From positions 744,001 to 808,000 of the forward strand of contig NZ_CP018906.1 of NCBI RefSeq assembly GCF_000785105.2: a stretch of DNA of 64,000 nt, in the 5' to 3' direction. This stretch comes from Lentilactobacillus curieae (GTDB lineage Bacteria > Bacillota > Bacilli > Lactobacillales > Lactobacillaceae). A program made the translations under genes and the position numbers. Under the pieces are notes generated by a model, which ran no database searches, was not told where the DNA came from, and saw nothing but the letters and a program-made list of their open reading frames with translations. Below, piece after piece: positions 52,967 to 62,896 of the stretch. How positions within the stretch are numbered: position 1 is the first letter of the stretch; each line of letters starts with the position of its first letter.

Positions 52967-54757
52967 TTATTCATGTGCCGAATTTTGCAAATTAATCATG
53001 TCGTAATAATAACCATGCTTTGCCAACAATTCATCATTCGTTCCTCGTTCAACTATTCGTCCATTCTCCAGAACCAATATTAAATCAGCATTTTGAATGG
53101 TTGAAAGTCTGTGTGCAATTGCCACTGTGGTCCGATTCTTTTGAATATTGGCCAAACCTTGTTGAATCAACTTCTCAGTTTCAGTATCAATATTGGCTGT
53201 CGCTTCATCCAAAATGAGCACCTTTGGATCTGTGGCGACAGTTCTAGCAAATGAAATCAATTGTTTTTCACCACTAGAATAACTTGCCCCTCGCTCAATC
53301 ACCTTAGATGAATAGCCGTCAGGAAGAGCCTCAATAAATTTATCAGCGTGAACGAACTCGGCTGCTCTACGAACATCCCCATCACTTATTGAACTGTTAA
53401 ACATCCTGATATTGGAAGCAATCGTTCCATAAAACATAAACGGCTCCTGCAAAACCAATCCAAATTTTTCACGAAGTTCTTCAATTGAATAATCCCTGAT
53501 ATCCCGATCATCAATCAAAATTTGACCTGATTGATATTCATAGAACCTCATTAGAATGTTAATAATTGAGGATTTTCCACTTCCAGTTTCCCCGACTAGA
53601 GCCAATGTTTGCCCTGGATTGATCGTAAACGAAATATCATTTAGGACTGGATTATCACCATCGTAAGCAAAGGTAACGTGTTTAAATTCAATTTTACCAA
53701 GACTTACCTTAGCATCCTCAACCGGAGTTTGTTTAGGAGTCAAAGTCTGATCATCCATAATTCTTAAAACTCGCGAACCGGCAACCACACCATCTTGGAA
53801 ATCACTTAAACTGTCCATCATGTTGGTCATCGGATTATAGAAGTTTTCAATGTACGTCACAAAAGCATAAATCAGTCCTGCTGGTACATAAGCATGCAAA
53901 CCGCGAACCCCAAACATAGCTAAAGCGAGAACCACACCAAATGAATATAGCAAGTTTATGATTGGGCTCAATAGTAGTGAGTTAACACGAATCATTGATC
54001 GTCTAGTTTGAAAATACTGTTCGTTAGTATCATTGAATTCATTATTAATCCGTTTTTCCTGTCTAAATTGCTGGATCACACTAACTCCAGTAATGGCCTC
54101 TGCAAGCTTAGCATTTAGCTCACTTAAACGTTCACGCATCCGTCTATAGACTCGAGAACTGTACTTCTGGTAATACCAAATCACCAATAATAAGAATGGA
54201 ACAAGTACTAAGAGCCACAATGCAATTTCGGTGTCAGCTGTATACATTGCAATAAACGATGAAATTACTGCGAATGATGCCACAATCAAACTACTAAACA
54301 ACTGCCAAAAGTTTGCGAACGCCATCGTATCGTTAGTTAATCGCGAAAGTATCGAACCACTCGGAACTTGGTCAAAGTACCGCATCCCCAAAGTAGTTAA
54401 TTTCTTAAAAAGAACTCGCCGGGTATTTTCCAGCATATATTCTGCACCCATTTCATACAGATAAGTTTGGACAAATTGCATAATTGCTTTGGATAGCATT
54501 CCAAAAAAATATAAGCCCGCAAAAAACCACATGACTTTGAATTCCGGATGGTTAGCAACTAAGTGACTATCCATATATACCTGAATTATCTTTGGCAGCA
54601 AAATATTAACCACACTAATTGCTGCGGCAAATATAATTGAAATAAAGAAGTACCATTTGTAAGGCTTAGCAAACGTGAATAATCTGCCAATAATTCTCAG
54701 CTGATCTTTCAATGATATACTCTGCGACCACGCAGATTTTCGACTTGAACTTGCCAA
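52967..54757 (-). CDS. Heterodimeric ABC exporter subunit, LmrD/BmrD-like
   Basis: 596 residues: six-helix exporter domain (about 35-320) then an ATPase domain with Walker A GETGSGKSSII, signature YSSGEKQ (non-standard) and Walker B VLILDEATANID with the catalytic Glu. Works as the partner of the upstream gene to pump drugs or lipids. A TTG start at 54757, eight bases after GGAGG and just past the previous stop, is preferred over GTG 54766, which overlaps the ribosome site. Confidence 0.88.
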   Translation of the reverse strand: MASSSRKSAWSQSISLKDQLRIIGRLFTFAKPYKWYFFISIIFAAAISVVNILLPKIIQVYMDSHLVANHPEFKVMWFFAGLYFFGMLSKAIMQFVQTYLYEMGAEYMLENTRRVLFKKLTTLGMRYFDQVPSGSILSRLTNDTMAFANFWQLFSSLIVASFAVISSFIAMYTADTEIALWLLVLVPFLLLVIWYYQKYSSRVYRRMRERLSELNAKLAEAITGVSVIQQFRQEKRINNEFNDTNEQYFQTRRSMIRVNSLLLSPIINLLYSFGVVLALAMFGVRGLHAYVPAGLIYAFVTYIENFYNPMTNMMDSLSDFQDGVVAGSRVLRIMDDQTLTPKQTPVEDAKVSLGKIEFKHVTFAYDGDNPVLNDISFTINPGQTLALVGETGSGKSSIINILMRFYEYQSGQILIDDRDIRDYSIEELREKFGLVLQEPFMFYGTIASNIRMFNSSISDGDVRRAAEFVHADKFIEALPDGYSSKVIERGASYSSGEKQLISFARTVATDPKVLILDEATANIDTETEKLIQQGLANIQKNRTTVAIAHRLSTIQNADLILVLENGRIVERGTNDELLAKHGYYYDMINLQNSAHE

Positions 54758-54758
54758 A

Positions 54759-56507
54759 CTACTCACCTCCCTGATTGCTTACATCAAGTTTCTGTTCAGC
54801 AAACATTTGAGCATACCAACCATTCAATTTCATTAATTCATCATGGTTACCACGCTCAACAATTTTACCTTCGTTCATCACCAAGATTTCGTCAGCATCC
54901 ATCACAGAACTTAGACGGTGTGCTGAAATAATCGTTGTCTTGTTTTTTCTTTCTTGCTTTAAATTAGCTAAAATCTGGCTTTCTGTTTCGGCATCAACCG
55001 CTGACAAGGCATCATCCAAAATTAAAAGTTCAGGATCGATTAGCAACGCCCTTGCAATAGCTAGTCGTTGCCGCTGACCTCCAGAAAGAGAGATTCCCTC
55101 TTCGCCAACCTGAGTTTGATAGCCATCTGGTAGGCCCTCGATTTGTTTAAATAAATCACTCTTCTTAACAGCCGCCGTAACTTCTTCATCAGTGGCATCT
55201 GGTCTAGCAAACTTAATGTTTTCTTTAATAGAAGTTGAAAATAAAAAGGTGTCTTGTGGAACATAACCAATTGCCGGAATCAATGAATCGAGTTTGTAGT
55301 TTCGAATATCAATTCCGTTGTATTTAATCGTCCCTTGATATTTATCAAATTGGCGAAGGAGTAGTCTAGAAATGGTGCTCTTCCCTGAACCAACTTTACC
55401 AACTAACCCAACTGTTGCACCTGGTTTGACCGTAAAATTAATGTCTTGGAGAATGGGCTGTTGGCCATCTGGATACGTAAACTCAGCAACGTTATATTCT
55501 AACGCCCCTGTAGGCTTTTGATCTACACCATCTGGATCATCAATTACTTCACTCTTTTCATTAAGCAATTCCATAATCCGATCATACGAGGCGTTACCTC
55601 TTTCCAAAGTATTAAATAACATTCCAATCGCAAACATTGGCCAAATCATCATCGCAAGATAAGAAACAAAGGAAACCAATTCTCCAATAGTAATTTGGTT
55701 TGTGGTAACTAAATACCCTCCATAAACGATTGTAACCACATATGAAATTGAAATTATCATTGTGGTAATCGGATCAAATAGTGAATCAAGGAAGTTTACT
55801 CGCCGGTTAATTTTGATTGTTTCAGCAACTTGATTATCAAAATCTTCTCGGTCTTGTTCTTCTTGGCCTAAAGACTTGATCACTTTAACCCCAGAAATAC
55901 TCTCCTGTGCTTTATTATTGAGCCGCGAAAAAGCTGCCTGAGATTTTCTAAACGCGAAGTGCATCTTTGTCCCAAGTTTTCTCGCCATCAGTGCCAATAG
56001 CGGAAATGGCAGGATTGCAATCAAAGTTAGGCGCCAATCAATCATTGTAATCATGGCAATTAGCACCGTTCCACCAGTAATCATAGAATCTGCCAGCTGA
56101 AGAATTCCTCCACCGGCAACTCTTTGAACGGCAGATACATCGTTGGTTGCATGTGCCATTAAGTCTCCAGTACGATACTTTTGAAAAAACTCCTCATCCA
56201 TACCAAGGTAATGCCAAAATAAGCGAGTTCGAAGCACCTGTTCTAATCTTGCAGCTCCACCCCAAATTGCGGTTCGCCACATATAGCGCGTTATGTACTG
56301 GCCAATTGCAACAACCGCAAGAATTCCTAGAAGAAATACTAATGAATTCACTGCCAGATGTCCCGAATGAATATTATCAACAAGTAATCCAATTATTCTG
56401 GGTGGCACAATTGTCAAAATAGCAGTGAGAACTAGTCCTAATATCCCTAAAAGATACAGTTTCTTTTCCTGCTTAAAAAACCATCCCAATTTTGAAAAGA
56501 TACTCAT
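54759..56507 (-). CDS. Heterodimeric ABC exporter subunit, LmrC/BmrC-like (degenerate site)
   Basis: 582 residues. Six helices, then Walker A GKVGSGKSTIS, canonical signature LSGGQRQRLAIAR, and Walker B LLILDDALSAVD in which Asp replaces the catalytic Glu. This is the normal asymmetric pattern of LmrC/BmrC-type subunits: one ATP site of the dimer is inactive. First gene of the pair; no regulator is adjacent. Confidence 0.9.
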   Translation of the reverse strand: MSIFSKLGWFFKQEKKLYLLGILGLVLTAILTIVPPRIIGLLVDNIHSGHLAVNSLVFLLGILAVVAIGQYITRYMWRTAIWGGAARLEQVLRTRLFWHYLGMDEEFFQKYRTGDLMAHATNDVSAVQRVAGGGILQLADSMITGGTVLIAMITMIDWRLTLIAILPFPLLALMARKLGTKMHFAFRKSQAAFSRLNNKAQESISGVKVIKSLGQEEQDREDFDNQVAETIKINRRVNFLDSLFDPITTMIISISYVVTIVYGGYLVTTNQITIGELVSFVSYLAMMIWPMFAIGMLFNTLERGNASYDRIMELLNEKSEVIDDPDGVDQKPTGALEYNVAEFTYPDGQQPILQDINFTVKPGATVGLVGKVGSGKSTISRLLLRQFDKYQGTIKYNGIDIRNYKLDSLIPAIGYVPQDTFLFSTSIKENIKFARPDATDEEVTAAVKKSDLFKQIEGLPDGYQTQVGEEGISLSGGQRQRLAIARALLIDPELLILDDALSAVDAETESQILANLKQERKNKTTIISAHRLSSVMDADEILVMNEGKIVERGNHDELMKLNGWYAQMFAEQKLDVSNQGGE

Positions 56508-56666
56508 TTAATAGCCCACCTTTCTAAACCGCAATATCGTAACACAACCATAACAATCCATTACAAAATATGCTCAAAATGTAATCCTAACTGTTTTTTA
56601 AGAGGTTTGTGTGTTTAAATTATTGTATAATATGTAATAGATATGATTTATAGGGCGGTGAATAAC

Positions 56667-57263
56667 TTGAACGACAAAAATAACTACTGGACGATGAAAC
56701 AAATCGCTGATGATTTGGGCGTAAACAAGATGCGCGTATATAGAACAATCAGCAAAAATAACATTTCCGAATCATTCAAAAAAGGCCAAGCCCTATACTT
56801 TGATGAAAAAGCGAAAACCACAATCGAAAACCTGATTAATCCAAGTTCAAACCGCCAATTACCAACAACTAACGTTAGTGCATCAGTACTAAGATCACTA
56901 AATGAAGAAATCGCTAGTCAGCAGGAGCAAATTGAACGGCTAACCCAATTATTAGATCAATCGCAGAAACTTCAATTGCTTGCACAACAGCGAAGCGTTG
57001 CTGCGGAACGCAAAGCTAACCAAATGGAAACTCAGCTCAAACAGATTGATGCCAAAGAGATCGATTCTAATCGTTTGGAAACTGCTCCGACAAATGATAA
57101 TCAGCAACGGGTATCAACCAACCACCATTACGATAAGCCAACGGAAGTAATCATGCCCAATAAAAGCCAAGACAGTTTGGCAAAACGGGCTAGCAAATCA
57201 AATGAAGATAGTGATTCAAATGACAACTTCTTCAAGCGTTTCTGGGAAAAGCCTTTACTATAA
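56667..57263 (+). CDS. DUF536-type HTH protein
   Basis: 198 residues. N-terminal winged-helix/MerR-like motif (WTMKQIADDLGVNKMRVYRTI), then a predicted coiled coil (EEIASQQEQIERLTQLLDQ) leading to the DUF536 block LLDQSQKLQLLAQQRS, and an acidic/Lys disordered tail. Relatives are often found beside plasmid replication genes, but nothing else here suggests a plasmid. A TTG start at 56667 is chosen (GGCGGTG upstream); ATG 56643 lies only 14 bases after the TATAAT and has no ribosome site. Confidence 0.7.
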   Translation: MNDKNNYWTMKQIADDLGVNKMRVYRTISKNNISESFKKGQALYFDEKAKTTIENLINPSSNRQLPTTNVSASVLRSLNEEIASQQEQIERLTQLLDQSQKLQLLAQQRSVAAERKANQMETQLKQIDAKEIDSNRLETAPTNDNQQRVSTNHHYDKPTEVIMPNKSQDSLAKRASKSNEDSDSNDNFFKRFWEKPLL

Positions 57264-57380
57264 AAGTAAGTTGTTTAATTGAATAAAGCTACCCGAAATG
57301 ATACCATATCTTTAAAATAAACTAATCGTTTTTTAATTTTACACTCATTTTAAAAAATACTCAATTTGACGAGGTGGAAT

Positions 57381-58121
57381 ATGCGACCACGAATAGCACT
57401 TCCTGCAGACACACTTGCAGAAGCAACCAACATTATTAATGAACGAAACGCCGCCTTCGCACCACGTCCCGCAATTGAAGCAATCGTCAAATCTGGCGGT
57501 GTTCCCGTAATTTTTCCTAGTGTCAACCCCGAGGATGTGCGGGACTACATGACCCTCTTCGACGGTGTCTGCTTTTTGGGTGGATCAGATGTTGATCCAA
57601 CTTTTTATGGAGAAGAACCATTTTATAAGTTAGGCATGACTTACCGAAAACGCGATCTATTTGAAATTGAATTGCTCAAACAATCGGTAACAGCGGGAAA
57701 AGCAATATTTGGGATCTGCCGTGGTATGCAACTAATCAACGTTGGCCTCGGTGGAACGCTCTACCAAGATTTATCTCAAGATCTTCACGCAACTCTTAAG
57801 CACAGCCAGGATGCTCCTGGCAATATGCCATCACACCACGTAACCGTTGACCCACAATCACGATTACACACAATTATTGGTGAGCGTCCATATGTCAATT
57901 CTCGACATCACCAAGCAATTAAAGAGCTTGCCCCTTATCTTAAAGTGACTGCTCGAGCCGATGATCAAGTAATTGAGGGAATTGAATCTGTAAACAACGA
58001 CCAAATAATGGCGGTACAGTGGCATCCCGAAAATATTTATAAGCATTTTGAAGATTCAAAACGGCTCTTTCGTGATTTCGTCCAACGGGCGGAACTGGTT
58101 GCTGAAAAGCGAAATCAATAA
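57381..58121 (+). CDS. Class I glutamine amidotransferase-like gamma-glutamyl hydrolase (C26, PuuD-like)
   Basis: 246 residues. RPRIALPADTLAEATNI start, GGSDVDPTFYGEEP, nucleophile Cys in GICRGMQLINV, SRHHQAI and the His-Glu pair in QWHPENI. Hydrolyses gamma-glutamyl compounds; no polyamine or GABA genes are nearby, so the substrate is open. Start at 57381, six bases after GAGG. Confidence 0.87.
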   Translation: MRPRIALPADTLAEATNIINERNAAFAPRPAIEAIVKSGGVPVIFPSVNPEDVRDYMTLFDGVCFLGGSDVDPTFYGEEPFYKLGMTYRKRDLFEIELLKQSVTAGKAIFGICRGMQLINVGLGGTLYQDLSQDLHATLKHSQDAPGNMPSHHVTVDPQSRLHTIIGERPYVNSRHHQAIKELAPYLKVTARADDQVIEGIESVNNDQIMAVQWHPENIYKHFEDSKRLFRDFVQRAELVAEKRNQ

Positions 58122-58122
58122 C

Positions 58123-58160
58123 AAAACAGGCTAACGAGAACCATCTCGTTAGCCTGTTTT
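58123..58160. terminator. Bidirectional terminator
   Basis: Perfect 17-bp stem (58123-58139 with 58144-58160) between convergent genes. Confidence 0.88.
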
Positions 58161-58180
58161 TAGTTTTCGGTTTTCGGTTT

Positions 58181-59149
58181 CTACTTAATGTTAGCTACCT
58201 TAACTTGCTTCAATGTTTTAGTCTTATAATCAAAATACGTAATGTGTTGCTTACGAAGGTTGATTTTATCCTTAGCAGTTAAAGTTCCGTGACCGGCGTA
58301 TAAAGCTGATTCCCAACCACCGTACATTGGGTTTGGAAGAATAATGTATTGAGTACCAAACTTATCTTTATTCTGTTCAACATCAGCATTTCTACCATCA
58401 ACTGTGCTTTCCGAAGGATCGTTAAAATCAGTTAGGTTATCCCCAACATACATTACAACATTGTGGGTCTTTTCAATCTCATCTCTTCTAGTTTGCTTAC
58501 TAGTCATAGAAGGCGTTTTTAAAATAATGTGATCTGGGTTTGCTTGTGGCAAGCCTTGGTTACGTAAGTTTTCTTCAGTTGCACTTAATTCAGTATTCGC
58601 ATCACGATCAGATACATAATAGATATCTACTCCATTATGATCTGCATAGTTTAAGAATTCGCGTGCACCTGGAACAGCCTTAGCTTGGGCACTAAGAACC
58701 CAATCATGCCAGCCAGTTGGATACCCAACGTGTTGAATGATTTGGGTTCCTTCTGTTGGTGAATTATCCAAAACGGTTTCATCAATATCAAGCACTACTG
58801 CAAGCTTCTTATCTGAATGCTTAGTAAGTGCCTGTTTCAGGTTGTTGGTAGCCGTTTGGTAGCCTTGATAATAAAGTGCCTTGGCTTCGGAAGAAGTTTG
58901 ATACCAGGCAACAGCCATTGTTAGTTCATCAGTAGCTTGGTTCGCATACTTCGTTGAATTACCATTTTCTTTTGTAGCTGTTGTCTTCTTAGTCCGCTTT
59001 ACCTTCTTGGCTTTCTTAACTTTCTTAACCTTCTTAGCTGCTTGAGCTACGGTTTGACCATTATCAGTCGTTGGCACAAGGTTAACATCTTGACTAAATA
59101 CCCCAAGGCCTAAACCAACAGCAAGTAACAACAAAAACTTAGTCTTCAT
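58181..59149 (-). CDS. Secreted HAD-superfamily acid phosphatase (e(P4)/5'-nucleotidase type)
   Basis: 322 residues. Signal-like N-terminus, then a very basic tract of KKVKK repeats (about 38-58) that could hold the protein on the acidic wall, and the phosphatase domain with VVLDIDETVLDN (Asp nucleophile), YYVSDRD and VGDNLTDF. P4 lipoproteins have a lipobox Cys; none is present here, so it is not lipid-anchored. Probably frees phosphate or nucleosides from nucleotides outside the cell. Confidence 0.85.
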   Translation of the reverse strand: MKTKFLLLLAVGLGLGVFSQDVNLVPTTDNGQTVAQAAKKVKKVKKAKKVKRTKKTTATKENGNSTKYANQATDELTMAVAWYQTSSEAKALYYQGYQTATNNLKQALTKHSDKKLAVVLDIDETVLDNSPTEGTQIIQHVGYPTGWHDWVLSAQAKAVPGAREFLNYADHNGVDIYYVSDRDANTELSATEENLRNQGLPQANPDHIILKTPSMTSKQTRRDEIEKTHNVVMYVGDNLTDFNDPSESTVDGRNADVEQNKDKFGTQYIILPNPMYGGWESALYAGHGTLTAKDKINLRKQHITYFDYKTKTLKQVKVANIK

Positions 59150-59272
59150 TTATTATTCCTCCCCAAAAAAATAATTGTTTCATAACAATTATATGTTAAA
59201 ATTCACAAACCAATCAATATAATTCCAAATTCATTTTTTAATCATTTATGCTATCAGTAAGGGGGAAATATT

Positions 59273-59626
59273 ATGCCTAAAAAGCCATCTGTACGCAATT
59301 TTAATGAATATGTTAGCATCTCCGCACCTGGCGCTCAGCCACTCTTAATTGGATTACGAAACCAAATACTTAGTGAAACTGAATCCGTTTCCGAAACGAT
59401 TTCCTGGTCCCAACCATTCTTTGTTTTACCTGATAAAAAAATAAGCACCTCCGCTTATAAAGATCACGTCAGTCTTCAAACTTCACTGGATTTGACTGAC
59501 TCAATTACATCCCAAGCAAAGGCTGCTGGCTATACAACTGGGCAAAAACGACTCAACATAAAGTTCGACCAAGAATTGCCTACACAAATCATTAGCGAAA
59601 TTATCAAGCAATCTGCAAATCCTTAA
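59273..59626 (+). CDS. DUF1801 domain protein
   Basis: 117 residues fitting the DUF1801/YdhG fold: WSQPFFVLPDKKISTSAYKDHVSLQ in part, and a C-terminal KRLNIKFDQELP strand. Cytosolic, function not established. GGGGGA precedes the ATG. Confidence 0.75.
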   Translation: MPKKPSVRNFNEYVSISAPGAQPLLIGLRNQILSETESVSETISWSQPFFVLPDKKISTSAYKDHVSLQTSLDLTDSITSQAKAAGYTTGQKRLNIKFDQELPTQIISEIIKQSANP

Positions 59627-59773
59627 ACAAATCTTGATAACAATCACGAGACTGTTACAGTTTTTAAAATTTTATTATCTATCATTTACTGAACCGCAAC
59701 ATTCGGTTATTCCTGTCAACAATGTGTTACGCTTTGCGTGAAATGAAAAATATTTCACAGGGAGATGTAGGAT

Positions 59774-60943
59774 ATGAAGCATAATTCATTAATCAAAATT
59801 GGGGTTTCTTTTGCTGCGGTCGCAGGGATTGCCCTATTTTCAAATCAAGCTAAGGCCGCTCTTTATCCATCAAGCACAAATCCAAGGACTGACATGTTAG
59901 ACGTTTCTAGCTGGCAGGCAAACCTTAGTGCTAGTGATTATCAAAATTTAGCAAATAATGGCGTTAAAGCCGTAACCATTAAGGCATCTGAAGGTACGGG
60001 TTACATTAACCCTTACCTTTCACAACAAGTCCAATATGCTCAAAATGCTGGCTTAAGTATTAATTTTTATCACTTCGTTCACTTCACATCACAATCTGCT
60101 GCAAAACAAGAAGCCCAGAACTTCATTACAGCTGTTCAACAAGTGACTGATAGTAAAAATGTTGTCATGGTCGCAGATTTTGAATCATCTGAATTGGGTG
60201 GACTATCAAAAGCTGCCAATAACGCAAACCTAGCAGCATTTGACCAAACGCTTAATCAAGCTGGTTACAACAAAACCGACCTCTACACAATGTCTAGCTG
60301 GTTAGGCTCAAAAATCGACACCAACGATCAAAATAAGGGCTGGATTGCCAACTGGCCAGGAACTCCAACTGGAAATAAGTACCCAGATGCCAATGCTTGG
60401 CAATGGGCAAGTGATTACCGATTCCCAGGCGAAAACCTTAATCTAGATATTAGTCAACTAAACAACGACTTCTATCTTGGATCTGCAGGAACTTCAAGCA
60501 ACCACACATCCTCAGATACTAATGATTCTAGTTCAAGTACTAATTCTGATTCTTCATCAAGTAGCACGACAGATAATTCAAACTCTGACAGTTCTACTGG
60601 TACTGATGGAACAGCAGTAATTGTTCCTGGACCTCCAGCATCAAAGAGCCAATATTCAGCAACAAGATCCAAATCTGTTAAACTAATTTGGCGTAAGTCG
60701 ATGGGTAGATATGCGTTCCATACTCTTAAGGGTGCTCGTTATTCTAAACATATGGGAATTCGCTATGGATATAACGAAGACTTGCCAAACGTAACTTGGT
60801 ACACAGATGCCCATCAAAAACTGTATAAGAAGAATACTGGCCATTACGCAATTTACTATCACGTTAGAAGTCATGACAATGCACATGGTGGTTGGATTTG
60901 GAGAGGCTACCTTACTAGAGGTATTAACCCAAACCAAAACTAA
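59774..60943 (+). CDS. Secreted GH25 lysozyme with C-terminal wall-binding domain
   Basis: 389 residues. Signal peptide (cleavage near AKA-ALY), GH25 muramidase domain (about 34-235) with MLDVSSWQ, TIKASEGTGYINPY and the catalytic DFE in VADFESSEL, a Ser/Thr/Asp linker (about 240-280), and a C-terminal Tyr/Lys-rich domain (about 295-385) ending HGGWIWRGYLTRG, similar to the N-terminal domain of the metalloprotease at 4797. Cuts peptidoglycan in autolysis or wall turnover. GGGAG upstream. Confidence 0.9.
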   Translation: MKHNSLIKIGVSFAAVAGIALFSNQAKAALYPSSTNPRTDMLDVSSWQANLSASDYQNLANNGVKAVTIKASEGTGYINPYLSQQVQYAQNAGLSINFYHFVHFTSQSAAKQEAQNFITAVQQVTDSKNVVMVADFESSELGGLSKAANNANLAAFDQTLNQAGYNKTDLYTMSSWLGSKIDTNDQNKGWIANWPGTPTGNKYPDANAWQWASDYRFPGENLNLDISQLNNDFYLGSAGTSSNHTSSDTNDSSSSTNSDSSSSSTTDNSNSDSSTGTDGTAVIVPGPPASKSQYSATRSKSVKLIWRKSMGRYAFHTLKGARYSKHMGIRYGYNEDLPNVTWYTDAHQKLYKKNTGHYAIYYHVRSHDNAHGGWIWRGYLTRGINPNQN

Positions 60944-60946
60944 ATT

Positions 60947-60983
60947 AAAAACCTCGAGACACAAATTGTGCCTCGGGGTTTTT
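60947..60983. terminator. Bidirectional terminator
   Basis: 18-base arms (60947-60964 with 60966-60983, a few wobbles) between convergent lysozyme and brnQ; A and T runs outside. Confidence 0.8.
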
Positions 60984-60991
60984 GTATGTCC

Positions 60992-62389
60992 TTATTCTTT
61001 TTCTGATGAAGCAACACGTTGTCTTCCTAGAACTGGTCTTAAGAAGTGATACCCGAGCCCTAATACAGCACCAAGGACAGCAGGGACAACCCAATCCATC
61101 CCTAAACTTGCAAACGGCAATACGTGTTGTTGGAAACTAGTTAATGCTTGTCCAAATGCACTTTGGCTAACAACTGGTGGGAATGCTGCAACCATATCCA
61201 ATAATGCAGGAACAGTTGTGAAACCAACTACTAGTGCATAAACTACTGGATCACGGTCGAATAATGGAGATGTTACCGAAAGTAAGATCAAAACCATAGC
61301 AAATGGATATAAGAACATTAGCATTGGAGTAGACCAAGCAATGATTGTATCCAAGCCAAAGTTTGCAGTTAAGAATGAGGCGGCACACATCATTGCCAAC
61401 CATGCACGGTAACTAACCTTTGGAAAATGATGATGAAAGTCTTGTGCAAATGCAGCAACAAGGCCAACGGCTGTCGTTAAACAAGTCACCGTTAGCAATG
61501 TAGCCAATAGCGCGTGGCCAAAACCACCTAAGTAATAAGAAACTAATTGGTTAAAAGCAACTCCACCATCTGCGGATGGTTTAAAGTGTGCTAACGTGGT
61601 TGAACCTAACCAAACCAAAACAACGTAGATGGCGCCAATGGCAGCAGTAGCAAAAACTCCAGCCTTAGCAGTCACCTTTGCGTTAGAGCTTGGACGAGTT
61701 TTTCCAAGTTGCTTAACTGCAGTAACTACGGTAACCCCAAATGCTAATCCAGCTAACGCATCCATTGTGTTATATCCTTGTAAAAATCCGTTGAAGAAAG
61801 ATTGATGTTGATATGCAGAAGTGACAGCCTGTTGAGAAGCCTTTCCCATTGGGCTTAAGAACCCTAACAAAAATACACTAAATAATAGCACTAAAAAGAC
61901 TGGGTTAAGCACTTTCCCAACACTACTCATAACGTTTGATTCTCTAAATGAAACTAGGAAAGCAGCCCCGAAGAATAAAGCTGAAAATAAAAACAGTCCA
62001 ACCTGGGCAAATGATTGTGGTAGTAATGGTTGAACTCCAACACTGAAAGGTACTGTCGCTGTTCTTGGAGTCCCAAAGAGTGGTCCAATGGTTGCGTGAA
62101 TAAGAATCATAAACGTCAGTGCAAACACTGGCCCTAAGGGTTTTCCAATATCATAAACCCCTTCTGAACGCGTTACACTAACTGCAAGAACTGAAAGTAA
62201 TGGCAAAACAACTGCAGTTACCAAAAAACCAACTGTGGCACTCACCCAATGAGATCCAGCCAATTGGCCCAAATGAATTGGGAAAATTAAATTTCCGGCT
62301 CCAAAAAAGAGTCCAAATAACATCGAACTGACGACAAAATATTGTTTTTTAGTTAACGGCTTAGTATTTAAGTCCTGTAATTTTTCCAT
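60992..62389 (-). CDS. brnQ: Branched-chain amino acid:cation symporter (LIV-II)
   Basis: 465 residues, 12 helices. LFGLFFGAGNLIFPIHLGQLAG at the N-terminus, and later GYNTMDALAGLAFGVTVV, are family marks. Imports Leu, Ile and Val. Start at 62389 from AGGGG seven bases upstream. The isoleucine T-box upstream makes expression depend on uncharged tRNA-Ile. Confidence 0.92.
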   Translation of the reverse strand: MEKLQDLNTKPLTKKQYFVVSSMLFGLFFGAGNLIFPIHLGQLAGSHWVSATVGFLVTAVVLPLLSVLAVSVTRSEGVYDIGKPLGPVFALTFMILIHATIGPLFGTPRTATVPFSVGVQPLLPQSFAQVGLFLFSALFFGAAFLVSFRESNVMSSVGKVLNPVFLVLLFSVFLLGFLSPMGKASQQAVTSAYQHQSFFNGFLQGYNTMDALAGLAFGVTVVTAVKQLGKTRPSSNAKVTAKAGVFATAAIGAIYVVLVWLGSTTLAHFKPSADGGVAFNQLVSYYLGGFGHALLATLLTVTCLTTAVGLVAAFAQDFHHHFPKVSYRAWLAMMCAASFLTANFGLDTIIAWSTPMLMFLYPFAMVLILLSVTSPLFDRDPVVYALVVGFTTVPALLDMVAAFPPVVSQSAFGQALTSFQQHVLPFASLGMDWVVPAVLGAVLGLGYHFLRPVLGRQRVASSEKE

Positions 62390-62490
62390 TTCCATACCCC
62401 TTTTGAGAAAATAAAATACTTTTGATTGTGACTAATCTGACTAATATCAATCTGAGATTCCATTTACACCATCTCCTTTATTTTCGAAAC

Positions 62491-62780
62491 AAAAAAGCAC
62501 CCCTAGTCTAATAGACTAAGGGTGCTTCTACCTGCACGGTACCACCTTAATTCATGACACTATCACTAATGTCACCTCTCGCGTACGGCCACTATGGGCG
62601 ATACGCCAGCACTATAATGGGTGCCACCAATGCACGTTACTTTTGTTTTGGTGCATCGCTCGAAAGGGATATTCCCATAAATCAATTGTGCTTCCTCTCA
62701 CCTAACGAAGCTCGCTTCACAATTATCATTACGGTACTAAGCTTTCTCATCGCGTTTGCTAATAATTGTCACTTATCATA
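62491..62780 (-). promoter_or_regulatory. T-box riboswitch, tRNA-Ile
   Basis: Minus-strand T-box core AAGGTGGTACCGTG (62535-62548), terminator AGCACCCTTAGTCT-type arms (62513-62526 with 62496-62509) and a T run at 62491-62495. Stem I has AGTA opposite the loop GAATATCC; the codon one base before the closing CUUUC helix is ATC (62668-62670), Ile. The bulge TGGT fits discriminator A73. It fills most of the 507-base gap before the next gene; no other gene is seen there. Confidence 0.9.
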
Positions 62781-62896
62781 ATCAGATTTAAATAAATTGT
62801 CAAATCAAAAATTCAGAAAATGTGATTATTTCTTTTAAAGACTGAATTAACCTATAATTAAAGCGGATACAATTTTATATGAGGAAGTGTTTTTAC

